38,784 bases of DNA, taken from contig JAQVNJ010000049.1 in NCBI GenBank assembly GCA_028703175.1, forward strand, positions 1-38,784. Direction: 5' to 3'. This document shows, piece by piece, positions 27,779 through 35,329 of the stretch. Each line of letters begins with the position of its first letter. The stretch's first letter is position 1. Below the pieces are notes generated by a model, which saw only the letters and a program-made list of their open reading frames with translations, did no database searches and was not told the DNA's origin. Origin of the DNA: JAAYCB01 sp012744395. Its GTDB lineage: Bacteria > Planctomycetota > Planctomycetia > Pirellulales > Thermoguttaceae. The position numbers and the translations under genes were made by a program.

Positions 27779-28012
27779 TTACGACGGTCTTCGTGGCTGC
27801 CGGGGCATCTCGGCGACCTCGGTGCTCCACAAGGGGTTTCCGCACTGGTTGCAGAGCTTGCTCGGACTTAGAGCCGCGAAAAGCCAGATCGGCAGCCACA
27901 ATCCGAGGGAACACACGGAGAGCAGGAAGTGCTTCCCGTGGTTGACCGGGTCGTAGTGATACTCGACATCCCTGGCGCAGTGGCTACAGTGGACAAGGTC
28001 CGAATTGGCCAT
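27779..28012 (-). CDS. Small zinc-ribbon protein with a hydrophobic centre
   Basis: 77 aa, ATG 28012 preceded by AGAGGA at about nine bases. Two Cys pairs, CSHC (9-12) and CNQC (54-57), would form one zinc ribbon. Between them lies a hydrophobic stretch (FLLSVCSLGLWLPIWLFAAL, about 29-48) long enough to cross or dip into the membrane. The YHYDPVNHGKHF segment before it has histidines. This layout, a ribbon split by one membrane segment, is seen in small uncharacterised bacterial proteins. No function is claimed. It stands alone on the minus strand, with gaps of about 350 bases downstream and 320 bases upstream. Confidence 0.7.
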   Translation of the reverse strand: MANSDLVHCSHCARDVEYHYDPVNHGKHFLLSVCSLGLWLPIWLFAALSPSKLCNQCGNPLWSTEVAEMPRQPRRPS

Positions 28013-28332
28013 CGATGAATTCCTCTTCGCGTAAAGATCGGTTTGGATTGGTCGTTGATCTGCACATGCCGCACACCAGGCGGGCCGCGCGGCTCGGCGG
28101 TGCGGCCGGCCACGGGCCGGGGTGGCGGCGGAAGAATCGGACACGCCGCAGCGGCGGATCAGCAGGAACGGCCCAGCGGCGCCGGGCCGTTTCTTGCCAG
28201 GGGCGTACACTCGCGGCACGCTTGGGGTCCGCAAGGGAATCGCGCCCGGGCTACCGCTCGTGGAGCCCAAGGGGGCCACGGAGACTTGCGGGCCACGTCC
28301 CGGGGGCATTCCTTCCGAGCGGGGAACGCAGA
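28013..28332. other. Gene-free stretch
   Basis: 320 bases between two small minus-strand genes. Open frames here are Arg/Gly-rich and lack ribosome binding sites. No repeat, terminator or convincing promoter was seen. Confidence 0.5.
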
Positions 28333-28743
28333 TTAAACGACCCAAGTGCAGAAGAGGACCTGAACCGATCGACGAGGGCGGAGCTGCTGCGCTGGGGCCG
28401 GTCGGCGCCAGCGGCGCGGAATGAGTTGATCCGCACGGCAGGCAGCGGCGCCGGTGGAGAAAATCGGTTTCCAGCTGGTCAGGTCAAGCTGGGGTCCGAC
28501 GGGCCTTTCTTGGGGGAGCGCTTCGTGCAGCGGCAGGGAATGGCCGAGATGTAGCTGAAGGGGCGCGGGAACCGAGTCGCAGGCCGGCCGCGGCGCTTGC
28601 CCGGCGGCGACAGCCGCCGATCCGCCGCCCGACTCGGCAGTCCAGGCGGCAAACTCCGGCAGGCCGGCCAGAATCACCACGATCACCACGACCGCGGGAA
28701 GCCAGTCCGGGCGGCGGCGGATTGGAGGAACCGGGCGGCCCAT
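28333..28743 (-). CDS. Possible small single-pass membrane protein
   Basis: 136 aa from ATG 28743, preceded by TTGGAG. A proline/arginine-rich start (MGRPVPPIRRRPDW) is followed by one strong TM helix (LPAVVVIVVILAGLPEFAAW, about 15-34) and an Ala/Gly/Pro-rich tail with little predicted structure. The end of the tail (RRWRRPAPAQQLRPRR) looks like random high-GC translation, so the gene may end differently or be decayed. A promoter-like pair (28774-28804) just upstream supports transcription. No homologue recognised. Confidence 0.4.
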   Translation of the reverse strand: MGRPVPPIRRRPDWLPAVVVIVVILAGLPEFAAWTAESGGGSAAVAAGQAPRPACDSVPAPLQLHLGHSLPLHEALPQERPVGPQLDLTSWKPIFSTGAAACRADQLIPRRWRRPAPAQQLRPRRSVQVLFCTWVV

Positions 28744-28773
28744 TCGAACGCTCCAAGAGGTTAAGACCACACA

Positions 28774-28804
28774 AGAGTATCGACTTCCGACGGGCGGCCG
28801 TCAA
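28774..28804 (-). promoter_or_regulatory. Weak candidate promoter for the small membrane protein
   Basis: On the minus strand TTGACG (28804-28799) and TACTCT (28779-28774) are 19 bases apart, one or two more than optimal. The predicted start is about 25 bases from ATG 28743. Confidence 0.3.
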
Positions 28805-28991
28805 TAGAGGGGGCCGGTGCACCCGACACCCCGGGGTGCCCGGCTGATGCCACGGTTTGGGAGTCGATCGAGGCAATTGTCAGTCTTCGACTTGAAAACA
28901 CCCCACCGATAATGCGCCGGAGATCGTCCTCGGTCGCATCGCTGGACGAAGTCCGCTGCCGGCCGTCCAGCGCTAGCCGGCGGCGGCTGGT

Positions 28992-29009
28992 AACGGAATA
29001 TATTCCGTT
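28992..29009. promoter_or_regulatory. Perfect 18-bp AT-rich palindrome
   Basis: AACGGAATATATTCCGTT is a perfect dyad in GC-rich surroundings, in the 361-base gap 28744-29104. Its size and symmetry suit a dimeric helix-turn-helix operator. It lies about 250 bases upstream of ATG 28743. No regulator gene is nearby. The role is inferred. Confidence 0.4.
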
Positions 29010-29035
29010 CTACGAGAATCATCGGCAATGGCCGC

Positions 29036-29071
29036 GTCTTTCCGGGACTCGGGCCGGCGTCTCGGAAAGAC
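29036..29071. terminator. Stem-loop after the SGNH esterase gene
   Basis: GTCTTTCCG (29036-29044) and CGGAAAGAC (29063-29071) are exact reverse complements around an 18-base loop, 34 bases past the esterase stop at 29105. On the minus strand it could be the end of that transcript, but no U-run follows, so a Rho-independent terminator is not assured. Confidence 0.35.
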
Positions 29072-29104
29072 CGGCTCGACTTGCGCCGCTGGGGCGCCGG
29101 CCTT

Positions 29105-29836
29105 CTACTTCTCGTCCATCAAGCGGGCGATCGTCGGCTCCATGGCTTCCGCCCAGATGCCGTACCCTTTTTCCCTGGGATGCAGCAGGTCGGGCATGAT
29201 CTCCTTCGGCAGCGTGCCATCGTCGTCGAGGAACTTGTCGTTGATGTCGAGAAAGTGGACCATCTCGCCGTCGGCCAGTTTCGCGATGATTGCGTTGGTC
29301 TTCTCGTTGACCTGCCGGCGCGGATCGTCGTTGTTCGGCCCGCGGGCGAAGATCGCCAGGATCAGCACCTTTGTCTGGGGCAGCTCTTCGCGCAGATAGC
29401 TGACGATCGCCTCAATCCCCTCGGCGATTTCCTCGGGCGAATTGCTCCCGGAATTGTTCGTGCCGATCATCAGGACGGCCAGCCTGGGCGCGATGCCTTT
29501 GATGTTGCCGTTTTGCAGCCGCCAGAGGACATGTTGCGTCCGATCGCCGCCGATCCCTAGATTGACGGCGTTTCGCTTGGCGTAGTATTTCTCCCAGACT
29601 GCCTTGCCCGCCCCCTCCCATCCGTGGGTAATCGAGTCGCCGATCATCAGAAGGCCGACGTTGCCTTGGGCCACGCGGGCGTTCATCTGCTCGTGGCGTT
29701 GCATCCAACTCTTGCCTTCTCTGGGCGCCGGGTCGATTGCCGCATGGAGCGTTGCCTGCTCGGCGGCGGCGGCAAGGCTGGCCAGACAGGCAAAGAAGAC
29801 CAGCGGGGGCAGGATCTTGCGGGAAAAGGACGTCAT
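29105..29836 (-). CDS. Secreted SGNH/GDSL-type esterase
   Basis: 243 aa. ATG 29836 is chosen for GAGGAA upstream and the signal peptide that follows (KILPPLVFFACLASLAAAAE). All four SGNH blocks are present: block I GDSITHGWEG with nucleophile S68, block II Gly in LGIGGDRTQHVLWR, block III Asn in LMIGTNNSGSN, and block V DLLHPREKG with the Asp-x-x-His pair. The pattern GGDRTQHVLWRL is typical of the PAF-acetylhydrolase beta/gamma-like SGNH subfamily, which in polysaccharide-degrading bacteria includes acetyl-xylan and sialic-acid esterases. Likely role: removal of acetyl or other acyl groups from glycans in the periplasm. A strong promoter candidate lies about 400 bases upstream. Confidence 0.92.
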   Translation of the reverse strand: MTSFSRKILPPLVFFACLASLAAAAEQATLHAAIDPAPREGKSWMQRHEQMNARVAQGNVGLLMIGDSITHGWEGAGKAVWEKYYAKRNAVNLGIGGDRTQHVLWRLQNGNIKGIAPRLAVLMIGTNNSGSNSPEEIAEGIEAIVSYLREELPQTKVLILAIFARGPNNDDPRRQVNEKTNAIIAKLADGEMVHFLDINDKFLDDDGTLPKEIMPDLLHPREKGYGIWAEAMEPTIARLMDEK

Positions 29837-30210
29837 CGGTGGTTCCTCAAAGCAACAGGGTGGGTTCCGGCCGGCTGCGCCGGCCACAATCGACGCGAAA
29901 GAAGAGAATATCCGGAAGCCGGCCGCCATGCAAACACGCCCGATCCCATCACGCCCTCTGACTTCCTGGGCGACAGGCAGTCCACGCCGGTCTGTTCGCT
30001 ACCCGGCGGCGGGCGGCCAGGCAGAGCGGATGCAGGCCCGTTCCCGCGCAGGTTTCGCAGCCACCCAAAGGTCGGGGCGGAGAGACGGCACGCGTCGGGC
30101 TGGGGCATGCGTGCCGCCCCGGTCGGCCGCCCGGCCGCAGTCGATGCCGACCGCAGTCGGCCCGCTGGGAGGATTGCGGCAGGATTCCGCGATCATCGCG
30201 CCAGTCGATT

Positions 30211-30240
30211 CTGGACGAAATCAGCCGATTTGTGCATAAT
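30211..30240 (+). promoter_or_regulatory. Candidate promoter for the SHOCT-like gene
   Basis: CTGGAC (30211-30216) and CATAAT (30235-30240) are 18 bases apart; TG dinucleotides precede the -10. It would give a leader of about 55 bases to ATG 30301. Its -10 overlaps the opposite-strand -10 at 30236-30241. Confidence 0.35.
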
Positions 30241-30265
30241 AGCGGTAGCAATCGGAGGGGGTCAA
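30236..30265 (-). promoter_or_regulatory. Candidate promoter toward the SGNH esterase gene
   Basis: On the minus strand TTGACC (30265-30260) and TATTAT (30241-30236) are 18 bases apart, a good sigma70-type match. The esterase start is about 400 bases away, so the leader would be long. The rest of the 464-base gap 29837-30300 shows no convincing gene or repeat. Confidence 0.4.
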
Positions 30266-30300
30266 TCGGCGCCGAGTCTGGCGGGTGCGTAGAGCGTAGG

Positions 30301-30564
30301 ATGGAAGAATTCTGGCAGGACCCGATCGTTCAGCTCGTCCTTTGGTCGGCCGTCTTCCTGGTTCTGCTGGCGATCGCGACCTACGCGGTTTTGAAAATCC
30401 GTGCAGAGGCCGCACAAAGCGAACCGCCAGCGAGCGAAATGCTTTCAAAATTCCGCGAACTTCACGTCGAGGGTGACCTCAGCGACGAAGAATTCCGAAC
30501 AATAAAGACTGCGTTGACGGAGCAACTCCACGACGAGTTAAAGATTAACGGCGAAAAGGGTTAG
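30301..30564 (+). CDS. Small membrane protein with SHOCT-like C-terminal segment
   Basis: 87 aa. ATG 30301 is used because the hydrophobic segment follows directly; the ribosome site (GTAGG) is weak and close. One TM helix (LVLWSAVFLVLLAIATYAVL, about 12-31) precedes a short basic stretch and a C-terminal region, about 50-80, EMLSKFRELHVEGDLSDEEF, which has the SHOCT pattern (helix, short Gly-containing turn, then helix) common at the ends of small membrane proteins. It is likely an inner-membrane protein with its SHOCT part in the cytoplasm, possibly for oligomer formation. It is 278 bases upstream of clpX on the same strand; a functional link is not shown. Confidence 0.75.
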   Translation: MEEFWQDPIVQLVLWSAVFLVLLAIATYAVLKIRAEAAQSEPPASEMLSKFRELHVEGDLSDEEFRTIKTALTEQLHDELKINGEKG

Positions 30565-30842
30565 AGGCCTGCCCGCGGCCTGGCCGAAAGGAACGGTCGG
30601 AGCGGCTGTAACGCCTTCGCCACGGTTTCCCAGGGAGGCGGCGGAAACCCGGCGTGCCCGGTCAGCGTAGGAACCATTGGCGCCCCAAGCTCGACATAGC
30701 GTGGACACGGATGCCCCAGAGGCCGAACTCACTTTCCTTAAACCAGCCGGCCATCGAGCGACACCTGGAGTTTGACACCCTCGTTCGGACGTGGGCGTGC
30801 CGGCTCGCGTCGCGGACACACATTGGAAAGGATTGAGCAAGC

Positions 30843-32129
30843 ATGCCCTCTGGACGGGACTTTGGCACGGGACGCCGCGGGAGCGGGCCCACCAAGAAAA
30901 ACGCTTTTTGTTCTTTCTGTCGGAAGAGCTACCGCGACGTCGGGCCACTGGTCGAGGGGCCCGGCGACGTCTATATCTGCGGCGAATGCATCGATCTGTG
31001 CCATTCAATCCTCGACCAGGAGCGCCGCCGCCGCGGGACCTCGAAGCAGCCCTTTTCCAACATTCCAACGCCTCGCCAGATCGTCTCGAGGCTGGATGAA
31101 TTCGTCATCGGGCAGGAGTCGGCGAAGCGGATTCTCGCCGTCGCCGTCCACAGCCACTACAAGCGGCTGATGCACCACTCGGCCAGTTCCGACGTGGTCA
31201 TCGACAAGTCGAACATCCTCTTGATCGGGCCGACCGGGTCGGGCAAGACGCTGCTCGCCCAGACCCTCGCCAAACTGCTCGACGTGCCCTTTGCGATCGG
31301 CGACGCGACCACGCTGACCGAGGCCGGCTACGTCGGCGAGGACGTGGAAAACCTCCTGCTGAAGCTGCTCCACGCCGCCGATTTCGACATCGAGGCCGCC
31401 CAGAAAGGCATCCTCTACATCGACGAAATCGACAAGATCGGCAAGACAAGCCAGAACGTCTCGATCACCCGCGACGTCTCCGGCGAAGGTGTCCAGCAGG
31501 CCCTGCTCAAGATGCTCGAAGGGACGACCGCCAACGTGCCCCCCCAGGGGGGACGCAAGCATCCCGAGCAGCAGTACATCCAGATGGACACCTCGAACAT
31601 CCTCTTCATCTGCGGCGGGACGTTCGTCGGGCTGGAGAAGATCATCAGCAAGCGCCTCGGCAGGAAGACGATCGGTTTCGGCCAGGTGGCCCAGTCGCAT
31701 CACGATCTGGAGATCGCCGAGGCCCTGCCGCAGGTCACCAGCGACGACATCCTCCAATTCGGCCTGATCCCCGAGCTGATCGGGCGGCTCCCCGTGATCT
31801 CCGCGCTCACGCCGCTCGACACCGACGCCCTGGTTCGCGTCCTCCGCGATCCCAAGAACGCGCTGGTCAAGCAATACCGGGAGCTGTTCGCCATGGAGGA
31901 GGCCGAATTGACGTTCACCGACGGGGCCCTGAGGGCGATTGCCGAGCGGGCGCAGGAGCGCGAGACCGGCGCCCGGGGCCTGCGGGCGATCGTCGAGGAC
32001 GTGATGCTCGATATCATGTTCGAACTGCCCGACCAGGAGCGGGGCTTGAAATACTGCATCACCGACGATGTGGTCTATGGCCGCAGCAAGCTGCTCCCCC
32101 TGCCGGAGGCCAAGAACAAAAGCGCGTAA
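30843..32129 (+). CDS. clpX: ATP-dependent Clp protease ATP-binding subunit ClpX
   Basis: 428 aa, full length. ClpX is the AAA+ unfoldase that recognises substrates, unfolds them with ATP and feeds them to ClpP in the cytoplasm. The N-terminal zinc-binding domain has C23, C26, C46 and C49. Walker A is GPTGSGKT (129-136) and Walker B is ILYIDEID with D194/E195. The pore loop GYVGED, the RDVSGEGVQQALLKMLEG segment, the RKH loop (GGRKHP) and the ClpP-docking IGF loop (KTIGFGQ, about 277-279) are present, as is sensor-2 (RETGARGLR). AAGGA lies about ten bases before the ATG. Neither clpP nor tig adjoins it, unlike the common bacterial order. An intrinsic terminator follows. Confidence 0.98.
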   Translation: MPSGRDFGTGRRGSGPTKKNAFCSFCRKSYRDVGPLVEGPGDVYICGECIDLCHSILDQERRRRGTSKQPFSNIPTPRQIVSRLDEFVIGQESAKRILAVAVHSHYKRLMHHSASSDVVIDKSNILLIGPTGSGKTLLAQTLAKLLDVPFAIGDATTLTEAGYVGEDVENLLLKLLHAADFDIEAAQKGILYIDEIDKIGKTSQNVSITRDVSGEGVQQALLKMLEGTTANVPPQGGRKHPEQQYIQMDTSNILFICGGTFVGLEKIISKRLGRKTIGFGQVAQSHHDLEIAEALPQVTSDDILQFGLIPELIGRLPVISALTPLDTDALVRVLRDPKNALVKQYRELFAMEEAELTFTDGALRAIAERAQERETGARGLRAIVEDVMLDIMFELPDQERGLKYCITDDVVYGRSKLLPLPEAKNKSA

Positions 32130-32182
32130 TCCAATCCACGTTGGATCATTGAAGCCGCACAATCATTCCACCTCTCCCAGCC

Positions 32183-32219
32183 GGGGCGGCCGACTTTCGG
32201 CCGCCCCGTTCGTTTTCTT
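32183..32219 (+). terminator. Rho-independent terminator after clpX
   Basis: An 11-base perfect stem (GGGGCGGCCGA / TCGGCCGCCCC) with the three-base loop CTT, followed by GTTCGTTTTC. It is 53 bases past the clpX stop, before the convergent Trm112-like gene, and the stem could also slow transcription from the other side. Confidence 0.85.
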
Positions 32220-32252
32220 GGCGGCTGCGGAGCGGCCCAAGCCGCAGCCGTC

Positions 32253-32594
32253 TCACTCGCCGCCACCGCCGACGGCTGACTGCTGACCGCGAATCGCTGT
32301 CTCGCTGGAATCGCAACCGCCCGGACGATCCGGCTGCTTGCCGATTGGCGCCAGCGGAATCGCTTCGTCGATGAGCATCACCGGCAGGTCCTCGATGATC
32401 GGGTAGAGGAGGTTCGCCCCGCCGGCGACCAGTCCTCCGGCAAGCGCGGCCGCCACCGTGTCGCCCGCCCGATTCTTCACGCGGCCGGCGGCAATCGCCT
32501 CGTTCAGCCTGGCCAGCAACGCGCCGTCGGCCTCCACAAGCGGCGAGCCGGTCTCGGGGCAACAGAGCAGGTCGAGGAGTTCCTTGTCGATCAT
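32253..32594 (-). CDS. Trm112-family protein
   Basis: 113 aa, ATG 32594. The N-terminus IDKELLDLLCCPETGSPL is the diagnostic first half of Trm112/YcaR proteins, and LLYPIIEDLPVMLIDEAIPL is the closing half, with a moderate insertion between. Trm112 is a small partner that activates several methyltransferases in eukaryotes and archaea; in bacteria the role of the YcaR group is less certain. Only two Cys (CC, 11-12) are present, so the classical four-Cys zinc site is incomplete. A C-terminal tail of about 30 residues (from GKQPDRPGG) looks disordered and may be an extension. It converges on clpX across the terminator. Confidence 0.85.
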   Translation of the reverse strand: MIDKELLDLLCCPETGSPLVEADGALLARLNEAIAAGRVKNRAGDTVAAALAGGLVAGGANLLYPIIEDLPVMLIDEAIPLAPIGKQPDRPGGCDSSETAIRGQQSAVGGGGE

Positions 32595-32659
32595 CGGCGA
32601 TTCAACAGGGTACGAACACCGATCAGATGACTGATGGCTGATGGCTGACGGCTACACTC

Positions 32660-33364
32660 TCACTCCAGCGGCCGAATCTTGATCTTGCGGAACGCGACCG
32701 GCCCGTGGTTGCCTTGAAACATCAGCGGCCCTTCGGGGTGTTCCTTGCCGGTCACTCCGCCGGGCGTCTGTTGCTTCATTTCGACGTTTTCGTGGATCAC
32801 CTTGCCATTCAGAGTGACGCGGACGAATCGCGCATTGGCCGTCTTCTGGCCGGACGCGTCGAACTTGGGCGCGCGGAAATCGACGACGAACTTTTGCCAC
32901 TCGCCCGGCGCCTTGGCGGCGTTGACCCGGGGAGCCTGGGCGCCGTACAACCCGCCCACGTCGCCGGGGCCAACCTCGGTCTTTCCGAAGCTGTCGAGGA
33001 TTTGAATCTCGTACTCGCCCATGATGTAGATGCCGGAGTTCGAGCCCTTCGGCACCATGAACTCGATCTCGTAGACGCCGTCGCCGAATTTCTGTTCCGT
33101 GAAGAAGTCCTTGGCATGGGCGGTGGGGTTGACCAGGTCCGACCCGCCCGGTTCGACGATCAGCCGGGCGGGGTCCTGCGGATCGAGGCGTGCCGTGCCA
33201 ACCTTGAGCGTCGCTTGCGGATCGCCGCCGGCGGTCCGCCAGCCGGACAGGTCCCTGCCGTTGAACGGTTCGATCCCCTTGCCCTTCCCGGCCGCCTGAA
33301 GGGGCAGGGCGAAGAGCATCAGAAACGCCGCCGCCAATGACCATCGAATGGCAGAATTCCGCAT
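32660..33364 (-). CDS. DUF1080 secreted protein (3-keto-disaccharide hydrolase-like)
   Basis: 234 aa from ATG 33364, preceded by GAGGAGG; an upstream extension of the frame has no support. Signal peptide: WSLAAAFLMLFALPLQAAG. The mature part is a single concanavalin-like beta-sandwich: FNGRDLSGWRTAGG at its start, FGDGVYEIEFMVPKGSNSG, IYIMGEYEIQILDSFG, and a closing PLMFQGNHGPVAFRKIKI. These are the classic DUF1080/3-keto-disaccharide hydrolase motifs, very abundant in planctomycetes. The annotated reaction (hydrolysis of 3-keto-glycosides) has been shown for some members only, and others may bind glycans. It is transcribed away from the xylanase operon, with a strong promoter candidate at 33526-33554. 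Confidence 0.92.
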   Translation of the reverse strand: MRNSAIRWSLAAAFLMLFALPLQAAGKGKGIEPFNGRDLSGWRTAGGDPQATLKVGTARLDPQDPARLIVEPGGSDLVNPTAHAKDFFTEQKFGDGVYEIEFMVPKGSNSGIYIMGEYEIQILDSFGKTEVGPGDVGGLYGAQAPRVNAAKAPGEWQKFVVDFRAPKFDASGQKTANARFVRVTLNGKVIHENVEMKQQTPGGVTGKEHPEGPLMFQGNHGPVAFRKIKIRPLE

Positions 33365-33525
33365 CGGTGAGCCTCCTCGGGGAATGGATCGGTCAGCAAA
33401 CGAACCGGTTGGCGTTCCGTTGAGGGCCAAGGGGCCGGGAGAGTTTTGCGATCTTCCCAGCGCCACGCCCCCTCGCCGCCAAGCCGCGCCGCACGACCGC
33501 CGACCTGTCCGCCTCGCCTTCCGAA

Positions 33526-33554
33526 ATCATACTTGACGGCGTCCGAACCGTCAA
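33526..33554 (-). promoter_or_regulatory. Promoter with overlapping inverted repeat for the DUF1080 gene
   Basis: On the minus strand TTGACG (33554-33549) and TATGAT (33531-33526) are 17 bases apart, the best sigma70-type match in the window. An inverted repeat, TTGACGG (33533-33539) and CCGTCAA (33548-33554), covers the -35 and most of the spacer, so a repressor bound there would block the promoter. ATG 33364 is about 155 bases downstream of the -10. Confidence 0.55.
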
Positions 33555-33623
33555 AGAGCCGGCGTCGAGCCGGCGTTCCGGCTATTTTCTGGCGAGCGTC
33601 GGGCTTGTTTTCGCCGGGGCAAA

Positions 33624-33652
33624 TTGAAGTATTGGCCGAATCCGGGTAATCT
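33624..33652 (+). promoter_or_regulatory. Candidate promoter for the xylanase operon
   Basis: TTGAAG (33624-33629) and TAATCT (33647-33652) with 17 bases between them, about 250 bases before ATG 33901. It lies in the 536-base divergent gap 33365-33900, of which the remaining parts show nothing recognisable apart from two short GAGCCGGCGT repeats near 33566-33587. Confidence 0.35.
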
Positions 33653-33900
33653 GGATGCGTATCGTGGAGGCGGGCGGTTCCCGTTTTCCTCGGCCCCCAC
33701 GCGGCAGGGCAAGGAGGCCTTCGACCGCCTCCTGTGTCTGGCGCAGGCCTGATTTCGCGATCGCCAAACGACTTGCGTTGCCGCTTGGGCCCCCGCCGGC
33801 CGGCCGCGTGCGAAAGGGCGGCGCGGCCGCCGCCCGCACGGGCGGCACGCGAAACGGTAAGTTCAACGCGCACGTTTTCCCTTCTTTGGAGATCCAACCG

Positions 33901-35238
33901 ATGAGAATTCTTCAGACAATCCTGCTCGTTTGCCTGACCGCCGCCGTGGCGTCGGCAGCCGCGCCGGAGAACTACCGCAGCGAGTGGCGCGACCCGGCGG
34001 TCAACGCGCGGATCGATCGCAACATCGAGAAGTATCGCAAGGGCGATGCGGCGCTGACGGTGGTCGACGCCGCCGGCAAGCCGGTCGGCGGCGCCGAGGT
34101 CGAGTTTTCCCAGGTCAGCCACAAGTTCCTGTTCGGCTGCAATGCCTTCGTGCTCGGCCAGCTCGAAACGGACGAACTGGAGCGGCGGTACGAGGAGGGC
34201 TTCATGAAGCTGTTCAACTTCGCCACCGTGCCGTTCTACTGGCATGCCACGGAGCCGGCCCAAGGCGAGTTGCGCTATGAGGAGCCGGCCGCCGACATCT
34301 GGCGGCGGCCGCCGCCGGCGCGGTTCCTGCCCTGGGCCGAGAAGCATCGGATCACCCTCAAGGGGCATCCGCTCCTCTGGCACGCCTACAATCCGTCGTG
34401 GCTGCCGAAGGACGCCGACGAACTCCGCAAGCTGTACCAGAAGCGGTTCCGCGAAATCGCCAGCCGCTTCGGCGGCAAGATCAACATCTTCGACGTGGTC
34501 AACGAGTCGCTCGTCTGCCCGCAGAGCTACCCGCTGTTCACGCCCGACCGCGACTACGTCCGCTGGGCGTTCCAGGAAGCCGCGCCGCTGTTCCCGGAAA
34601 CGACGACGCTGATGATCAACGAAGTGACGAGCTACAACTTCTTGCCGTCGTCGAACCGGTACTTCGAGCAGGTCAAGACGCTGCTGGCGCAAGGCGCTCA
34701 GGTCCGCGGCATCGGCTTCCAGTACCACTACTTCCGCCGCGAAGCCCTCGACAAGCACCTCGCCGGCCGGAATTGCAGCCCCAACAGGATGCTCGACGTC
34801 TACGAGCAGTTCGGCCGGTTCGACCTGCCGCTGTACGTCACCGAGATCACGATTCCCTCGGCGGGCGAGGAGGGCGAGGAGCTGCAGGCGGAAGTCGTCC
34901 GCGACCACTACCGGCTCTGGTTCAGTGCGCCGAGGATGGCCGGCATCACCTGGTGGAATCTCGGCGACGGCACCGCCGTCAAAGGCGAGAACGAGGCGAA
35001 AGGCGGCCTGATGGACGAGGAGCTGAAACCCAAGGCCGCCTACCGTGCGCTCGACGAGCTGATCAACCAGCAGTGGAAGACGCACGCGACGGCCAAGACG
35101 GATGAGCGGGGCGTCTGTGGCTTCCGCGGTTTCTATGGAAAATACACAGTCAAGGTCGTCGCGGAGGGCAAGACGCAGCAGTTCGAGGTCGATCTGGCCG
35201 AGGATGGCCTGGCAGGCCAACTCGTGTTAAAACCTTGA
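33901..35238 (+). CDS. GH10 endo-1,4-beta-xylanase
   Basis: 445 aa, secreted. GGAG precedes ATG 33901 at eight or nine bases; signal peptide MRILQTILLVCLTAAVASAA. Residues about 45-90 form a small N-terminal domain (LTVVDAAGKPVGGAEVEF, FLFGCNAF) typical of planctomycete/verrucomicrobial GH10. The barrel follows: FYWHATEPAQGELRYE, HPLLWHAYNPSWLP, FDVVNES with acid/base E202, and YVTEITIPS with nucleophile E315, then MAGITWWNLGDG. The spacing of the two Glu agrees with the family. A C-terminal beta extension of about 60 residues (FRGFYGKYTVKVVAEG) may bind carbohydrate. The enzyme should cut internal beta-1,4 bonds of xylan with retention. It is the first gene of a probable three-gene operon. 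Confidence 0.94.
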   Translation: MRILQTILLVCLTAAVASAAAPENYRSEWRDPAVNARIDRNIEKYRKGDAALTVVDAAGKPVGGAEVEFSQVSHKFLFGCNAFVLGQLETDELERRYEEGFMKLFNFATVPFYWHATEPAQGELRYEEPAADIWRRPPPARFLPWAEKHRITLKGHPLLWHAYNPSWLPKDADELRKLYQKRFREIASRFGGKINIFDVVNESLVCPQSYPLFTPDRDYVRWAFQEAAPLFPETTTLMINEVTSYNFLPSSNRYFEQVKTLLAQGAQVRGIGFQYHYFRREALDKHLAGRNCSPNRMLDVYEQFGRFDLPLYVTEITIPSAGEEGEELQAEVVRDHYRLWFSAPRMAGITWWNLGDGTAVKGENEAKGGLMDEELKPKAAYRALDELINQQWKTHATAKTDERGVCGFRGFYGKYTVKVVAEGKTQQFEVDLAEDGLAGQLVLKP

Positions 35239-35273
35239 CAACCGTTGGACCGCGAAGCAAGACGCCGTTCCTC

Positions 35274-35300
35274 GCCGCCGCGTGTGTCACACGCGGCGGC
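35274..35300. promoter_or_regulatory. Strong hairpin between xylanase and carboxypeptidase genes
   Basis: GCCGCCGCGTGTG (35274-35286) and CACACGCGGCGGC (35288-35300) are exact reverse complements around a single T. It lies 36 bases past the xylanase stop and 30 bases before the next start. No U-run follows, so it is more likely to act as an RNA stabiliser or partial terminator than as a full intrinsic terminator. Confidence 0.65.
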
Positions 35301-35329
35301 ATCGGTTGTGCCGCGCGAAGGAGCCCTCC

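Noticed and set aside
28015..28554. A 179-codon plus-strand open frame in a gene-poor area
   Set aside because: Arg/Gly/Ser-rich, no ribosome binding site and no domain; it overlaps a better minus-strand candidate.
28827..28838. 12-base palindrome CACCCCGGGGTG
   Set aside because: Short and pure GC in a GC-rich genome; likely by chance.
33568..33583. Small hairpin AGCCGG-CGTT-CCGGCT followed by ATTTT
   Set aside because: It resembles a terminator but no plus-strand gene lies upstream, and the stem is only six bases.
35235..35240. Perfect TTGACA after the xylanase stop
   Set aside because: No acceptable -10 at 16-19 bases; the following DNA is GC-rich and leads into the hairpin.
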